From: Elysia chlorotica
Taxonomy: Eukaryota > Mollusca > Gastropoda > Plakobranchidae
Reading direction: 5' to 3'
NCBI GenBank assembly: GCA_003991915.1
Contig: RQTK01000080.1
Coordinates: 220,396-284,395 of the forward strand
DNA: 64,000 bases
Position 1 is the first letter of the stretch, and each line of letters opens with the position of its first letter. The notes under the pieces are model-generated. The model saw only the letters and a program-made list of their open reading frames with translations, ran no database searches and had not been told where the DNA came from. Shown here one piece after another: positions 62,572 through 64,000 of this stretch. The translations under genes were made by a program, and so were the position numbers.

Positions 62572-64000
62572 CCCAATCCAGTCTGCTCCGAAATAATGTC
62601 TTGAAGACTTATTTTTGCTTGTAGCACATACAAATGGTTTTTTTTTTATTATTTACAACTGTATCCTGAAAGTTTATGAATGTATTGGTCGCACATTAAT
62701 ATAGCATACCAATCAAATGTTTTTTATATCTACCCGTTACAGCATTAGATGCGAAGTCCCTGTTTTAAACATACTTGAAATTTCAGCAAACAAAAAGAAA
62801 AAAATAATAAAATACAAAAACAAAACAAAAAACTCGTAACTATCGAATTTAGTGCCAAAATATAGATGTTGATATTTTAAAAGAGTGTAAACGGCGGCTT
62901 ATCTTTATAAAACACTCGGAATACATTTCAGGCGCCCTGTCAAACTGCACGCGAAGACAAAGTGTAGGTTTAAGCAAATACTGGAAAGTAAAAGAGGTTG
63001 TTGCTTTATGCACCACCTACTTATGTATCATGTTAAGTGTAAGCTAACAGTCTTATCGGTGTATAAACAAAAAATGTCCATACTGCCAGCTGTTTTAACC
63101 CCCCATAGGATTATAAAGTAGAGATAATGTTTAACTAATCATATCCTGTAACAACAACACCAAAGATCAACATTTGTTTCTTTGTAAACTTACTTTTTTA
63201 ACCTTAATAAAAAAAATGTATTCTCTAATCTCCCAGTCTTAAACATAAGCGAACATTCCAAAGTCCAATACATTGTAATCAGGCTATGAAAAACAACCTA
63301 GAACGTGGCCCCCAGAAACTCAGGGCTACCCTTTTTTAATTTTAGTATCTAAACTTGGGCATTGCGCGATATAAAACTATGTATTATTATTAATTATGTA
63401 TTATTGAAAAGGTTCTATAGCTATTTCGGAACTTCAATTAGCTAACCGCCCTGAACTCCTATTGCATCATGGATGATAACAACCATGCTCGTGATATTTA
63501 TTGTGGCATGCACGATATTCTGACGAATTTATGTCATTGTGATAAAGGATTGTCAAGTCAAAGATCATCACCAGTCATTAAAAAAAACCGACGAACCAGC
63601 CCTGTTGTCTCGTTTTAGATGTTACAGTCTATCGAGCTGCATCAAATGAAGATAAATTACAGCTTGTTTCAGGTTTAGGATATTATCGATTGTGTTAATC
63701 TTTAAGGAGACCTGAGAAGCGATTCTCATTAAGTTTTATTTACAACTTAATAAACGGCTTCCGCTGATTGGTTATAATGACAGGTTTACTTCAAGCTCTT
63801 CACATACATGGTACAAATCTAAACGCATCCAGCAATATATTAGCGTCTCCTTCGATTTTGGCTTTCTTTTCTTTTATCTTCCCAGCTGTATTATGCAAAC
63901 AATCGATTGTGTGTTAATGTCGCGAGATTGTTCTCGGGCGTCGGGTATCTTTATTAAGCACGCACATCTGCTTATAGCTGTTTGATAGCCAGCATAATTT
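57641..64000. other. PIEZO intron: microsatellite-rich, no exon seen
   Basis: Contains (CT)n at 57641-57690, 58143-58201, 60533-60572, 60801-60832, 62371-62416 and 62512-62567, and (GA)n at 60291-60350. A roughly 39-bp tandem duplication is at 59268-59345 (GCGCCTCAAACAGTATCTG). No open segment with PIEZO-like content was found, and no independent gene on either strand. Confidence 0.6.

Overview
This is eukaryotic nuclear DNA, AT-rich and intron-rich, most likely from a mollusc and probably a heterobranch gastropod. Short coding exons with GT-AG introns, a tRNA-derived SINE, long microsatellites and dense TCTAGATC palindromes support this; the species is inferred, not shown. There are two assembly gaps, about 400 N at 6663-7062 and 15 N at 51357-51371.

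Layout: (1) 291-5908 (+), the last nine exons of a choice-of-anchor-I / mesenchyme-specific cell-surface-glycoprotein-like gene, cut by the window start. Its first visible intron opens with a 25-bp minisatellite made from the exon end and splice donor. (2) 6511-7294, a long inverted repeat around the large gap. (3) 8989-17442 (-), a complete 11-exon asparagine synthetase gene (553 aa) with a SINE in one intron. (4) 17443-24368, gene-poor DNA with microsatellites, a 1.1-kb tandem duplication and a 53-bp satellite. (5) 24389-34687 (+), a complete BTB-BACK-Kelch gene (675 aa in 10 exons) whose second coding exon is present twice. (6) 34688-43602, two SINEs, a hAT transposon remnant with terminal repeats, a hAT-end relative and a pogo-like MITE. 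(7) 43629-44921 (+), a two-exon multi-pass membrane protein not recognised. (8) 44990-56650, no host gene seen; it holds a LINE fragment, a second hAT remnant and simple repeats. (9) 56659 to beyond the window (+), the first two coding exons of PIEZO followed by at least 6.8 kb of intron rich in CT/GA microsatellites.

The host genes are unrelated in pathway: nitrogen metabolism, ubiquitin-ligase adaptor, mechanosensitive channel and two membrane or surface proteins. There is no operon-like logic. No self-contained new system was found. The most interesting signals concern gene architecture: a splice donor amplified into a 29-unit satellite, a duplicated coding exon whose length forbids joint inclusion, an exon that starts with a perfect splice donor, two diverged hAT lineages with different end motifs, and SINEs embedded in microsatellites. 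Exon boundaries were read by eye from splice signals and reading frame, without alignment.
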